A stretch of 59,039 nucleotides of DNA, taken from Tulasnella sp. 424 (taxonomy: Eukaryota; Basidiomycota; Agaricomycetes; Cantharellales; Tulasnellaceae). A program made the position numbers and the translations under genes. The first letter of the stretch is position 1. The number at the start of each line of letters is the position of its first letter. Below, piece after piece: positions 1 to 11,415 of this stretch. The notes beneath the pieces are model-generated. The model was not told where the DNA came from. It ran no database searches and was given only the letters and a program-made list of their open reading frames with translations. The stretch lies in NCBI GenBank assembly GCA_019633425.1, contig WSUB01000217.1:1-59039 (forward strand), written 5' to 3'.

Positions 1-177
1 TAGGGTAAAGTGAGTAATTGAAATGATGGGGCTGAGAGTCGAAATCGAACTCTTCCACGGTCGTCCCGGCTTCCGCACTCCAGATATGTCATCTCCATCG
101 AAGACATTTGCAATCCACACAACACCAAGGAAAAACAATGCTCTCTTCCTGAAAGATGCTTATCTGAGATATGTACA

Positions 178-1695
178 TTAATCAAGTGCCATTCTATTGC
201 TGACTGCTCTATTTCGGACACGTTTCTGCTTTACCCTTGCTTCGGGCTGTCTATCAACGATCTCCCATTCATGTGGGGCACCTCCAGCACTCCACTTCTC
301 ATGCATACAGGTTCCTCGATCCGCTTCCGCACAGTCTGTGCACTGGAATGGATATGAATGAAAAGGTTTGTAATGAATGTTACTAAGAAAGGGCATTACA
401 GCAAGGTTCTACGTACCAGATTGAATTCTGGGTCGATGCAGGTCTTGCAATGTACAGTAACGCGAGCAATCAATCGCTGGCATCCATTGCAGCGATACTG
501 TTCATTGCTCTCCCTGATTTGCGGTGCTGGAGCCTTCTCTAGAATCTGCTCCGCCGATACACTAATGAGTTGGTGCTCGTGGAGAGGTGCGCCTGGCTCT
601 CTGAAGCAGCTCTCGCACTGGAACCGGCGAGAACATGAGAGTCCATGGTTAGACTATCTCAGAAGTACGTTACTCACCAAATCAAATTCCTCGCCATCTC
701 GGGGACAGAGCTGGCAAGTGAAGGAGTCGCATTTGGTGGTTCGCTTTTCACACCGGTCACAGTACCAGTACCAGGTGCCGCCATCAGCGGGTTCTCGTCG
801 AGCGAAAGTGTGTGAGATCGAGTGAATGTTTTGATGAATAAAACAAGCGGCCCTTTGGTATGCGCAATCAGAGCACTTTGAGGGTGGTCAATGGATAGGA
901 TTAGGACTGTGAGCAATAAACTCACGATCAGAAACCGACGCTTCTTCGGAAATCGACATTCTGTGCACTCAAAATGAAACTTCCGGGTAACGGATCCCAG
1001 ACAAAGGCTGCAGTGCTGAGAGGGATAAGTTCATGGATGAGATCGATGTATCCAGGTCATCACATCAAGTGCTCACTCGTGCCGGTAGTTTCCTCTGAGC
1101 TACAGGACCTGCATCTCTCTCCTAGAAAAACAAAGACAGTAAATCAAAGATATCTCATGTTAGTAGTCTAGCTTCCAATCAGAAATTACGTTAGAAGGAG
1201 AGATACCTCACGATCATCATCAAAACACTCAATGTAACTACTCTCAACAAACCCAGCAGACGCAAGTCCAGCTCTCTCCACAGGGCCCTGGCCCAATCCC
1301 ACTAATAACCATTTCACATAGGATGCATAGACATTAAAATTTGTTCCACCATCCACCTGAATACAATCTCGACTTTGAGGCTGGTATGTGTATAGTGTTC
1401 GACCCCTGTACCCAACGTCTGGAGTGGTGAGGACCGCCCATGGAACCAGGCCTGCCTGAGCCTGAGGCTTGGCACCGCTGGTAATAACTCGCACATATAC
1501 TTGTCTAAATCGATTTTTAATGGTAAGTTGCCAAATCCGCTGAGTCATCTAGCAGCGGCTGGCTCACCTGTCTTCTGGTTTCCCTCGCAGCAGGAATACC
1601 ATTGTTCCAACTTTTACGCTAAGCTCTGCATTATTCCGGGCCTTATAGCTTCGCTTTACAGAGAGAACCTTGATAGGGAGATCCATGAGATCCAT
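178..1695 (-). CDS. SH3 domain plus tandem cysteine-rich (ZZ-like) finger protein
   Basis: Spliced minus-strand gene with about seven exons, read by joining GT-AG introns in frame. The first exon and the next encode an SH3-like fold: the ARNNAELSVKVG stretch resembles the RT-loop/diverging turn, and after a 60-nt intron GLVPWAVL matches the last strand of SH3 domains. The C-terminal half is cysteine-rich with repeated CxxC pairs: CSLC...CTEC...CSDC, then CDRC...CQLC...CESC, then CNGC...CKTC...CTDC followed by His residues near HEKW. This spacing resembles ZZ-type zinc fingers, here three in series. The start was chosen as the first ATG of the SH3 exon; the stop is at 178. Such proteins are usually protein-interaction adaptors, but the partner cannot be seen. 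It is divergently transcribed from DNA2. Exon borders are my manual prediction; the domain calls are fairly firm, the exact ends less so. Confidence 0.72.
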
Positions 1696-2052
1696 GAGAA
1701 GTGGTTGAAAGTTGGTTGAGATCGTAGCTATATGCGACGCGGTCCGCGGATGGCCAAGCCATCAGCATCCGCTCCAATCACATCCTCTCCATGATCTATG
1801 ATAGTTACGATCTACACAGCGGTAGATCCCTATCCCCTTTTCTTGCCTTTTCAGACGCCGAATCAAAAAAACTTGGCGAACAAGAAAAGTCGTTGGGCGC
1901 TTTGACAACGGACGCAATTATGGATCGTGGATCAAACAAAAACACGTGACCGCGTTTCGTTTGTCCCCAGCCCATACGTAACGCGGAACCATCTCATTCT
2001 CCCTCGCTCCCCATCCTCGGCTGCGAAACCCACGACACGCGAAGCATTAATC
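1696..2052. promoter_or_regulatory. Divergent promoter region between the SH3/ZZ-like gene and DNA2
   Basis: A 357-nt spacer separates the two divergent start codons and must hold both promoters. It is pyrimidine-rich in places (around 1830-1850) and has an A-rich stretch at 1863-1890. No TATA box or specific factor site stands out. An open frame runs into DNA2 from 1927 but begins with GTG, so it is not used as the start. Confidence 0.4.
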
Positions 2053-5000
2053 ATGGCTCAACTTACAGCGGAGGAGTCAGCAATGATGGCAGACCTCCTA
2101 TCAGGTCTTGACGACGGCCTTTCCGACTACACACCGACGCCAGTCAAGACTAAAACAACAACGGCCTCTCGCCAACCGTCCTCACCCTTGGCGGCGGCGA
2201 AACCCCCTTCTCGAAAGACTCCTGTGAAGAACAAGTGGAGAGCTAGTGCTAGTGAACTTCACAAGCGGAATAGTCCCCTCAAGCAACGGCGGGTCGAAAT
2301 CTCCCCGCTCAAGCGGAGGCTGTTAGCCAAGTCGCCTAAGACAGCAAGAGCGAAGGAAAATCAAACTTTAATATCCAAACCAAAGGGGCGCACTCCAAAA
2401 AAGCAGAGAGACGAACAAGCAGCAGCTTTGCTAGCGGGCTTGGAGGATATTTGGGATTGGGAGGCGGACCTCGCCGAAGAAGCCGCTGCACCTTCAAAGC
2501 CGAAAGCGAAGCCGGTAAACATCGCTGCACCTTCTAATTCAGATACCCGCCAATCACGGATACCAAAGGCTGCACCACAGCTACCAATTCGTTTAAAGTA
2601 TTCCTCCAACACGCCCAATACCAGTTCGAAACGCTACAATCCGGATCCTGTTACCCGTTGCATCGTGGTCAGCGTGAATGAGATCGAAACGGGGAAGTAT
2701 AAGAGAGAGAAGGTATGAGGCCTCCTGACTTGCTTCTGCTCTAACTGCTGACGAATACCCGTCCAGCACCTCATTGTCCGCAAGGATCCAGGTTGGAGAG
2801 TGAAGGATGACGGCCAACGCATGTTGGTGGCTCTCAAGGACGACTGGATTTTGACGAACGTTGTTCCAGGTATGCTCCACGTCTCTGCCTTCGAAATGTA
2901 TATCTAACAACGGTGCTATTAAGGCGACGTAATCAACGTCATTGGGCACTTTACCCAGGCAGCAGCCACGTCGCTCAGCAAAATCGTTTCATCCATAGCG
3001 GTTACCGCGCTCGAAAACACCGCCGTCCTCCACCCCGACATCCTTCTCACCTCAACATCCGTTTCTTCAACTTCTCAATGCTCACGAAAACCCCTTATCT
3101 CGTCTCTCCTCCATTCCCCGTTCAACGTCACCGAAGCCACAACCTGGGGCAGCATGCTGCACGAGGTGATGCAGGACTGCATGGCCGAAGGTCGTTGGGA
3201 GAAGGCGTTTGTGGAGGAGAAGATCGACAAGATTGCGAGGACGGAGCTGGATCAACTGTTGAGGGTTAACGCTGGCGTGGAGAAGGCAAAACTTGAAGTC
3301 AGGGCGCGGGCGGTCGGTATCGCGGGGTTCAGCAAGAAATACATCGGCAACGAGCCAAAGGTGACGCTCGTTCATATCGCGCAATAGATAGTATGTCCTG
3401 ACGTACCCTTTGTTTTAGCCCGAGGCTACGCTTATTGATTCAACAGCGAAATCTTCTACTAAAGCAACCCTTGCTCTCAGCGGACTACACGACATTGAAG
3501 AAGATATATGGTCACCAACGTACGGTTTGAAAGGCAAGGTTGACGCTTCCGTCCAAGCAACAGTCAAAGAAGGGAAGTCCAAGTTCAGTCAAACGATGCC
3601 TTTTGAAATCAAGACCGGAAAGAGTACCCATGGTCCAGAACATCGAGCGCAGACTATACTGTATACCTTATTAATGGCGGAACGATACCGTACGTCTCAT
3701 TCGCCCTTTCATCAAGATGTTGACGCGTCTGACGCATTGAGCTCTCTCATTTTTTAGTCACTGAAATCCCTGCTGGCCTCCTCTATTACACCCAATCCGA
3801 ATCTCTCATCCGCGTTACCCCCTCGCGACACGAACTTCGAGGATTGATAATGTCCCGAAACGATACGGCGAGCTACCTCGCTAGGCGACTGTCCGCTGGA
3901 CCTTCGCCAAGTCAAGAACAACGCGCGAATCCCGACGATGCGGAAGTAGACGCTCCTTCCAGCACCGCGGTAATCGCCTCATCCGACAACCCGCATTTCC
4001 TTCCACCGACCATCGACCAAACGTTTACCTGCGAGAAATGCTACGCCGTCGACGGGTGCATGCTCTATCGCAAGGTTAGTCGGGGAGCGAGCATCCTTCA
4101 TCTTCATCCTGCTCAGTACTTTTACTTTAGGCTGTAGAAGGAGTCGTCGACGAGAACTCCGAGATCGCTGACCTGTACGACATGAAGACGTCCCACCTCA
4201 CCCCAGCTCGTGCCAAATTCTTCAAAGACTGGGAGAACCTGCTGTCCCTCGAAGAGCAAGGAATGGTCCGATTCCGAAAGGAGCTGTGGACCATGTCAGC
4301 GGACGAACGAGAACGGAGCGGTCGATGCTTCTCCGACATGGTCATGGTCCGTCACGAAGACCATGCGGGGAACGGTGTGGCCCGGCATCAGCGACATGTC
4401 TACTGGTTCGAAAAACGGTCTGTCCCTTCGACGCAACGCGATACCTCGAGCTCGCTTCTCAGCGGACACATCGCCAAAGGAGACGCGATGACCATATCAG
4501 TCGAACCCCACGTCTTGGCTTTCTCTCGTGGGTTCGTCATCGAGCTTACTCCAAAGACCGTGGCGGTCGGCTTCGACAGACCGCTCAACCTGGACGGGGT
4601 CGTTATCGGAGGGGCTTCGGCTGTGAAAGCGAAGGGCGGGGGGCAAATGGTTTTCCGACTCGATAGGGATGAGATGACCGGAGGGATGTCGAGGATCAGG
4701 TATAATTTGGCGAGTCTATTCTTCGCCGGAGGGGATACGAAGCGCTTGGAGCTCGTGGTGGATCTTCGAGCTCCCCAATTCGACAAGGATATCCTGGGGC
4801 TAAGTCCCGAGTTGCAAGCCGCCGCTCCCGCCCAGTTGAATCCGTCTCAGCAGTTAGCGATGCGCAAGGTCCTTCGAGCTCGGGATTACGCTTTGATTCT
4901 CGGCATGCCAGGGACGGGAAAGACTACGACCATTGCGGAGATTATTAAGGAGTTGGTGAGGAGGAACCAGACGGTGCTGTTGACGAGTTATACGCACTCA

Positions 5001-6405
5001 GCGGTGGATACGATTTTGTCGAAATTGGTGGACGTCGACTTTGACATCCTGAGGTTGGGTAACGAGGATAAGGTTCATCCCGATGTTCGCAAGTTCACCT
5101 TGGGCCATCGACCCCCGCCTACGACTCTGGAGCAACTGGAACGCCAGATCATGCATCCACGGGTCGTGGCGACTACTTGTCTCTCCCTTGACCAGTAAGT
5201 ATCAAACGCCCACAGACAGCGAATTCTAGCTAACAAAGCGTTTTGTTAGCTCGCTCTTCTCCCGCCGAACCTTCGACTACTGCATTGTCGACGAAGCGTC
5301 CCAAATCACCCTCCCGACTTGCCTGGGACCGCTGCAGTTTGCGGACCGCTTTGTCCTCGTTGGCGATCACTTCCAACTTCCACCACTGGTCCGAAGTCCG
5401 GAAGCGAGGCAAGGCGGACTTGACGTGTCCCTGTTCAGGCGCCTGTCCGAAGCTCATCCGGAAGCCGTGGTCGACCTCGTCTACCAGTACCGGATGAATG
5501 AGGAGATCATGTTCCTCTCGAACTCGTTGGTGTACAACAATCGGTTGAGGTGTGGATCGGAGGCGGTTGCTATGCGGACGTTGGACGTCCCGGATCGGGA
5601 ACCGCTTCGCAACGCCCACTCCAATAGTCTGTGTAGTGGTGGGAAGGATTGTTGGATTGAAACTGTCTTGGACCCGAGGTGAGGCCTTTCCAGATTCTGA
5701 GACGACCGTTTTTTATTGACGTCTCCCCCTACGTTCGTCAAAAGCCGGAAAGCCATCTTCCTAGACACCGACGCCGTTCCGGCCAGGGAATCCCGGAAAG
5801 GAGACTTGGTTCAGAACGAAGTCGAAGCTCAGCTCATCCATAAATTGGTTTCGACCTTGGTTGCCACCGGCGTCCAGCAATCTCAAATCGGCATCATCTC
5901 GCCTTACCGGCAACAGATCAAGCATCTCTGCTACATTTTTGAAGACATGCCAGAAGTGGAGATCCTCACCGCCGACCGCAGTCAAGGCAGAGACAAAGAC
6001 TGCATCATCCTCTCCATGGTTCGATCCAACGAATCGGGACAAGTGGGAGACTTGCTACGGGACTCGAGACGCATGAACGTCTCTCTGACGAGGGCTAAAT
6101 CTAAGCTCATCCTCGTCGGATCTAGGGGGACTCTGGGAGGGGTCCCGCTCTTAAATCAGCTCTTCGGATTGATGCAAGAGAAGAATTGGATCTTTAAGCT
6201 CCCCAAACAGGCGGGCTCCCTTCATACTTCCTCCCCTGCGAAGTCAAGCTCACCAACTCCGAAACGATCGTTGGAAGAGGAGGAGGACTCAGGAGCACAA
6301 ACAAATTTGGTATCGAAGACACCACGAAAGAAAGCCCGTACTAGCGCAGAGGCAGTGGTGAAAGGACGTTTCATATTGCAAGATTTACTGAATGCATCAT
6401 CATAA
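2053..6405 (+). CDS. DNA2: DNA replication ATP-dependent helicase/nuclease Dna2
   Basis: Dna2 cleaves long 5' flaps during Okazaki fragment processing and resects double-strand break ends in the nucleus. The start ATG at 2053 has an A at -3 and G at +4. About nine exons encode roughly 1,300 residues. The N-terminus is Lys/Ser/Pro-rich and probably disordered. The RecB-like nuclease follows: GLKGKVDAS (near 3525) and MPFEIKTGK (near 3597) supply the PD-(D/E)xK residues, and the CEKC...C cluster (near 4030-4060) fits the Fe-S ligands known in this family. The SF1 helicase has Walker [11 protein letters not shown] (4901-4930), DEASQI (near 5290), [15 protein letters not shown] (near 5483), [11 protein letters not shown] and the motif VI stretch [10 protein letters not shown]. 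The intron at 3361-3418 removes an in-frame stop. A Lys/Ser tail follows motif VI. The call is very secure; a few exon edges are not. Confidence 0.95.
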
Positions 6406-6485
6406 AAGGCACTCATTGCGTCGTTATCAATTCCAAGCATAATTTATATCTTCCATGTATAGTTACACAATACAGGCACCATGTC

Positions 6486-7512
6486 TCATGTTTTGATCAC
6501 TTCGCGCAGATCGACCCATTCTGGTGCACGGGAAGACGTTGCTTGTGCTCCTCCTGGGGTGGCAGGAAGTTTCCCTGCACCTCCGACATCTGAAACCCGA
6601 GGTTCTTCTACTCCCAGGACGCGCGAAAGGGACAGACGTAAGGCGTCGAAGACATGCAATCCCGGAGCTGGATCGATGGACTCGACCTCGTGAAGATATA
6701 TTAGCCCGCTCAAAGGAGAAAATGAGTACGTGCATTTCCTAAAATAAATCGCTCGTCAGGGAACGTCATTCGCTGTATGCCCAGCTGCTCGGTACGCACA
6801 CATCCCATTCTGCAGGCGAGCCCGTTAACCTCGAACGCCCTCCCACCAGCATGGATAGCTGCAGTTGCCGCTCTCTCTTGCTGGGACTTTTGACGTTTTT
6901 CCTGAGCACGGTGACGTTACAATCCGAGTAAAGTGTCATTAAAGATGTCCGCATGAACATGGCGGAGGCTTGATATAAAGAGAGACCTATGGGCGGTTGT
7001 TGAATACCAACGGGGTTCCAGCATATTTTCAGAGTCTAGTCTTACCTTCAACTCGAAGAGTTCGAGGAAATGGTGGAGGTAGTGCGGTGGGTGGGGTGTA
7101 CGTCAAGCATACAGTTTTCGAGTAGATTGGGTGAGGGTCATCCGTGAAGTCCCGAGTCTTGGCTTGCTTATGATGGGAGAGAGTCTCCGGGCATGCAGAA
7201 ATGGCAAGGCCACTTTCGAAGAACGCTGGAATCGTCGAGTCCAGGACGTCCGTGGCGCGTCCTAAGGAATCCGGGGTCAATGACGTGCGTTCGTGAGTGC
7301 AACGGTCCAAAGCACTAACCGACGCGAATTTCCCACTCGGCATCAGAAACACGCTCTGGCGTATTCTTTTCTGGTTCTTTTCCTTTCGGACTGCCAGAGG
7401 GAAGGCCAAAGAAGAAATCCTGCGGCAGGTGCTGTTGATGTTGCAGGTGGTAGGAATAAGTGGTGAAACCGACTCTTCGTGAAAGAGACGGAATCCTTGC
7501 TCTTAATAGCAT
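6486..7512 (-). CDS. Conserved fungal protein, probably mitochondrial (DUF2358-like)
   Basis: Spliced minus-strand gene of four exons that join in frame through introns of about 55-60 nt. The N-terminus MLLRARIPSLSRRVGF is Arg/Leu/Ser-rich without acidic residues, as expected for a mitochondrial presequence. The body contains EWEIRVGRATDVLDS, FFESGLA, LTYTPPTALPPPFPRTLRVE, SAMFMRTSLMTLYSD, SGSPAEWDV-like and FSPLSGLIYLHEVESIDPAP segments. That order (helix, FF, a presumed beta strand, then a closing EVESIDPAP strand) recalls small NTF2/DUF2358-like proteins of fungi and plants, from memory only. The biochemical role is unknown. The third intron uses donor GTGCGT, needed to keep frame into KCTYSFSPLSG. 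The gene ends about 80 bases from the DNA2 stop, so the two are convergent. I am confident that it is a gene and moderately unsure of the family name. Confidence 0.62.
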
Positions 7513-8103
7513 GGCTCAGTTCTTGGTGGGCACTAATTGAATGGTGATTAATGGCCGAAGGCCTGAGAGGAAGGCTCCCTGTTTGGCACAATTGGCGAAT
7601 CGGTTTCGTCTGAAATGAGATTTCGAGCAAAACATAGAGTCTCACGGGACGGAGAACTCGAGACAAACCGCCCTGGAACTCGGATTTAGGCTGCAGTCAA
7701 TTCGACCGTAGGATCACCGGTAGTTGATACTTCTACTTGCACGCGTATCTACACATATACTTCTAGGCTTACTTAACATGTACGATTCGAATTCTCTTCT
7801 GAGTCGGCTGCGCCCGATGCCTTCGGCTCGGGAGAGTCCGAACATTCTCTCAGGTCTTAGACACGGCCTTCAGCTGTATAGCAAAACCGTCCGATGCGGC
7901 ATCTTGGCAAGATATGCGGTATTGCTCCTATGGGTCGAACGCGAGACCGCTTTCGCGGGGGCGGCGATCGACACCCGCTCTCACGTGACGCGATTCCTCA
8001 ATCGCCTTATATTAGAGAGTTGCGGCAAGTATCTCAGTCCACTTTATCCGCTTGATCTCTTTGGATTGCCACAGCCCTAAACACCCTGCTCAGCGCCCAA
8101 TAC
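7513..8103. promoter_or_regulatory. Divergent intergenic region upstream of the MAPEG-like gene
   Basis: A 591-nt spacer lies between two divergent start codons. Short open frames occur on both strands, but none splices convincingly or resembles a known protein. No repeat shared with the rest of the window was noticed. It most likely holds the two promoters. Confidence 0.35.
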
Positions 8104-9016
8104 ATGTCTTCGCCCAATGAAACTCAACCCCTTCTCTCGAGTCCCAAACGCGGGATCTCGCTGAACGAGAGGACTGCCGTTCCTGTGTGAGCGAAATCCT
8201 CTCCAATGAGCAAGCTCGAGGAGAGCTTAGGCTTATTTGGTCTACCTTCAAACTTGTAGCATTGTTATAATCACTCTAGGCTACGTCCTCTCCGGTATAA
8301 TTGCCTGGTGGATCGCCTCGCCAACCGGCCTTGTTGGTAGAGCCCTGGAGAGTTTCTTCACTCTCTTTGGACTCATCTCCGACAAAAGGGTTCTAGAATC
8401 CTGTTCCCTCTTGTATGCTTTCTTTGCCTATGCCCTCACTCCAGCGAACAGTATTGTGGGAGTTGCTTTGGGAACTGCTGGTTACACTCATGGGGGTATG
8501 AATTCTGATCAGTTGTTTAAGACTCTAGCTTACTCGTACCTTCCTCGTCGTCACACATTTCAGATCCCCGTCACGCCAAGCTCTTCTTGACTGGTCTGCC
8601 CGCTCGTCTGACAGCGAGCCACCAGAACCTATTAGAAACTTTTCCAAGCACGTATTCCATCGTCTTGGGTTGTTCGACATGCGGGAAGACCTGATCCCTC
8701 TTTTGCGAACACGTTGCAGTTTACGCTCTTGTCGCTGCGCTCACCGCAGTGCTAAGCCCTCGAAGTCTATCTACTCCTACGGTTCCTTTATATGACCACG
8801 CAGTGAATCTCTTGGCCCTCCATGTCTTCTGCAAAGTACGTGTTTCGTTTCGTGTATCTTCGGGAATGAGGGCCGCTCACGCCGATCGGTTTCCAGACGA
8901 TCATATACATCCCTGCCTATCTCAAAGACCTTGGTAAACTTCGAAGCGCGACGCATTTCCTTGGAATCGGTGCTCTCTTGGCCGTCCTTTACCAGTTGAC
9001 GTTCAGCACCTACTAG
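8104..9016 (+). CDS. MAPEG-like multi-pass membrane protein
   Basis: Spliced gene encoding a small integral membrane protein. Exon 1 (ATG at 8104) gives MSSPNETQPLLSSPKRG, a polar head with an acidic di-leucine-like QPLL. The next exon starts at 8262 with VIIITLG-type hydrophobic sequence. After an intron ending near 8564 the protein reads DPRHAKLFLTGLPARLTASH then QNLLETFP. The arrangement (D/N)PR...R...A-H-N-LE-FP is the hallmark of the MAPEG family (microsomal glutathione S-transferase/leukotriene synthase-like). Two more hydrophobic helices follow (YALVAALTAVL and FLGIGALLAVLYQLTF), linked by HVFCKTIIYIPAYLKDLG. The stop is at 9014-9016. The segment 8325-8460 could be exon or a further intron, and the intron near 8660-8725 has a weak donor. 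Function in detoxification or lipid metabolism would follow from the family; no activity can be read from the sequence. Confidence 0.58.
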
Positions 9017-9147
9017 CTTCAATCCTCATCCTGCCGTGGCTTTTGAGTATGTGTGACTCGTTAAGAAAACCCGTAGTTGATAATATACCGTTTTGAGACT
9101 ACAACAAGATCAATCTACTCTGGTGTACAGCCTTCGACCCTCCAGCT

Positions 9148-11257
9148 TCAGAACAACCCTGCCAAGTCTGCAAATGGATCCTTCTTCCCCTGTTGATTTT
9201 GGCTTCCTGGCGGTTGTTGCTGCTGTTGCGCCGGCTGAGGCTGCAGCCCGAACCCAAATCCTGACGACGCGTGTTGCTGTTGCAATTGCTGACCCATACT
9301 GGCCGTGCCTTGCCCAGAGCTGAACCCAGACCCCGATGGAGCAGCCGGAGAGATGGATCTATTCGGCGTGGTGGGTAATGCGATACCGCCAAGCATTGCT
9401 CCACTGGATGAAGACCCCGGCGGAGGGGTGCTTGTTCCGAAGGGCACGGTCGCTACACCACCAAACGACCCACCACCGAAGGCTGGATTCGAGAAGAACG
9501 CAGTGGTTGGCTGTTGTTGTTGCTGAGGCTGCTGTTGTTGAGGAGCCGGGCTGAACGAGTACCCAGCCGACGGGAATGATGCCTGTGGCTGAGAAGTGGC
9601 CGCGAGGAGCGAGAATGAAGATACGGCTGGCGCTGATGGTGCAGAGCTGATTGAGGGAGGACCAAATAATTCTGCAAGATCATCTGCTGCGCTCTTTCCA
9701 CTCGAACCGCCCGCTACGCTTGGCCCACCTGTGGAGGCGAGGGGACCATCGTCATCGAGGAAGTTGATGAGATCGTTCTTGACAGGAGCAGAGGACTGGG
9801 GTTGGGTTTGGAGGGCCTGGACGGAGTAGTCGCCCTTCTTATAGCGCTCGTAGCGATCCAAGACGCCGTTGATGAGGTCGTTGATGTGCAAGAACGTCTC
9901 CAGCGACTCCGTCTCTCCGGGTTCATCTCCTTCTCCAGAGGCATCACTAATCCATTTCTGAATTTTTGGGCGAGCTTGACGACATACGGTTGCAACTTGC
10001 TGAGGACGCAAACGCTTTCGGGTTAGACATACGTCGTCCTCAACTGAGCAGCGGACTACGTACATCATAGGCATCTCCTTGAACGAACCTCTCGCCTTTT
10101 GCCGTGTCCACGTTATCCAGCAGATCATTTAATAATATGACCTTTGATTGCAACTTTTCAAGTTCGTGGAGCGTCTGCTGCCGATAGTCGGGTTTTGCTT
10201 CAGGATTCTGGGAATGGCAAGAACACGAGCGAGAGGTGTGAATTAGTCTAACGTAGAGCGAGCCTGAGCACAGCGACGGGGACATACTGCTCCTGCTAAC
10301 GATTTCATGAGCTCTTGAGCCGCTGCAAGGTCGCGCGGCGTGCCTCGTCGGATCAACTCTTGCAGTTTCTGGCAAATAGGTGGCTGCAATTCAAAAAAGA
10401 CGCCCCTCGATAGCTGCGCAAGACGGGAACATACAGCATGCTGGGCCTCTCGATCTTCATTTTCGAGTTCTTCGGGGGATTTAAGGTTCTATCGAGAACG
10501 GCAGCCCCATCCACGTCAGAGAGTCACAACCACCGGCAGACTTTCGACCAGGCTCACAGCATTGGCGCTTGCAATATAATTGCCAGTTTTCGATAGCTCC
10601 TTGAAACGATACCCTGCAAAGAGGACAGATGTCAGAACAAGTGCTAAGCTGAGAGAACGAGTGCGAGTATACACGTACCTTTGAATGTCAGGAGGCGATG
10701 CATGTCCCTCACGTTGCCTAGATCTTCCTTCCACCGACTATCTTTACATATAGTTTCCCTCCACTCGTGAATGAGCTCTAATATCCTCGACATCACCGGC
10801 CCAGGGAATGGCGGCGGCCGCTCAGGAAACCTTCGTACGAGCTCGTTCAGGAACTCTTTGGTGGCGATCTGGAGGTGCATTGGGTAGCCGACCGTTTGGA
10901 CGAGCGTCCGCAGCAGTGCGATAGCCAGAACGGCCACATGTGGATTGCGGTTGTTGATGTGCTGTACAACGGCCATGGCTGCTTCGCGGGGAGTATTAGC
11001 CTTCTTCTGGATGATGTACTCCGCTAATTCGAGGTTGAGGGGGTAGTTCGGCTCCGATAGCGAAGGCTCACAACAGCGCGAGACATATATCTGCACTGGT
11101 GATTGGGATATCCACCCATTGGAGAGCATCCCTTTGACGTGGGAGTGAGGAAGAGAGTGTTAGTGTACTGGATGTAAGGTACGTGGTCGCGCAGACAAGA
11201 TTGAAGTCCTTGTCAGGATCCTGACTGCTTCTCACGGGACGGCATCATTCGCGTCAT
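9148..11257 (-). CDS. VHS-GAT adaptor (GGA/Tom1-like), lacking a GAE domain
   Basis: Predicted clathrin adaptor acting at the trans-Golgi or endosome in sorting of ubiquitinated or dileucine cargo. Exon 1 (MTRMMPS, ATG at 11255-11257) joins in frame through a GT-AG intron to MLSNGWISQSPVQIY and then an unmistakable VHS domain: NLELAEYIIQKKANTPREAA, NPHVAVLAIALLRTLVQ, EFLNELVRRFPERPPPF, SRWKEDLGNVRDMHRLL. A GAT region follows: LQELIRRGTPRDLAAAQELM and QQTLHELEKLQSKVILLNDL. The C-terminal third is a low-complexity Gln/Ser/Pro/Gly hinge with acidic-hydrophobic pieces (NDLINFLDDD, DDLAELFG) and ends in DPFADLAGLF. No immunoglobulin-like GAE ear is present. The family is clear. Whether to name it GGA or Tom1-like depends on the missing ear. 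It is convergent with the MAPEG-like gene, with stops 131 nt apart. Confidence 0.87.
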
Positions 11258-11415
11258 CTCCGCGGTAGCCTCACCACCGCCAGCACGAAAAGCTTGACCG
11301 GCTGATGAAAAGATCGCATTCGACTCTACAGAACATTAAAAACGTATAAAGATGAAACGAACATTATAATATAGGAAATTTGTGTAATGAAGCAGGAACC
11401 TCTAAGTCGGTCCAT

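Noticed and set aside
1..177. Possible tRNA-like T-loop (TTCGATTTCGA on the minus strand near 40-60)
   Set aside because: No acceptor pairing or A-box was found, so it is treated as 3' flank of the SH3/ZZ-like gene. Nothing else was seen here.
1927..2052. Upstream extension of DNA2 from 1927
   Set aside because: The extension begins with GTG, which eukaryotes rarely use; ATG 2053 has good context.
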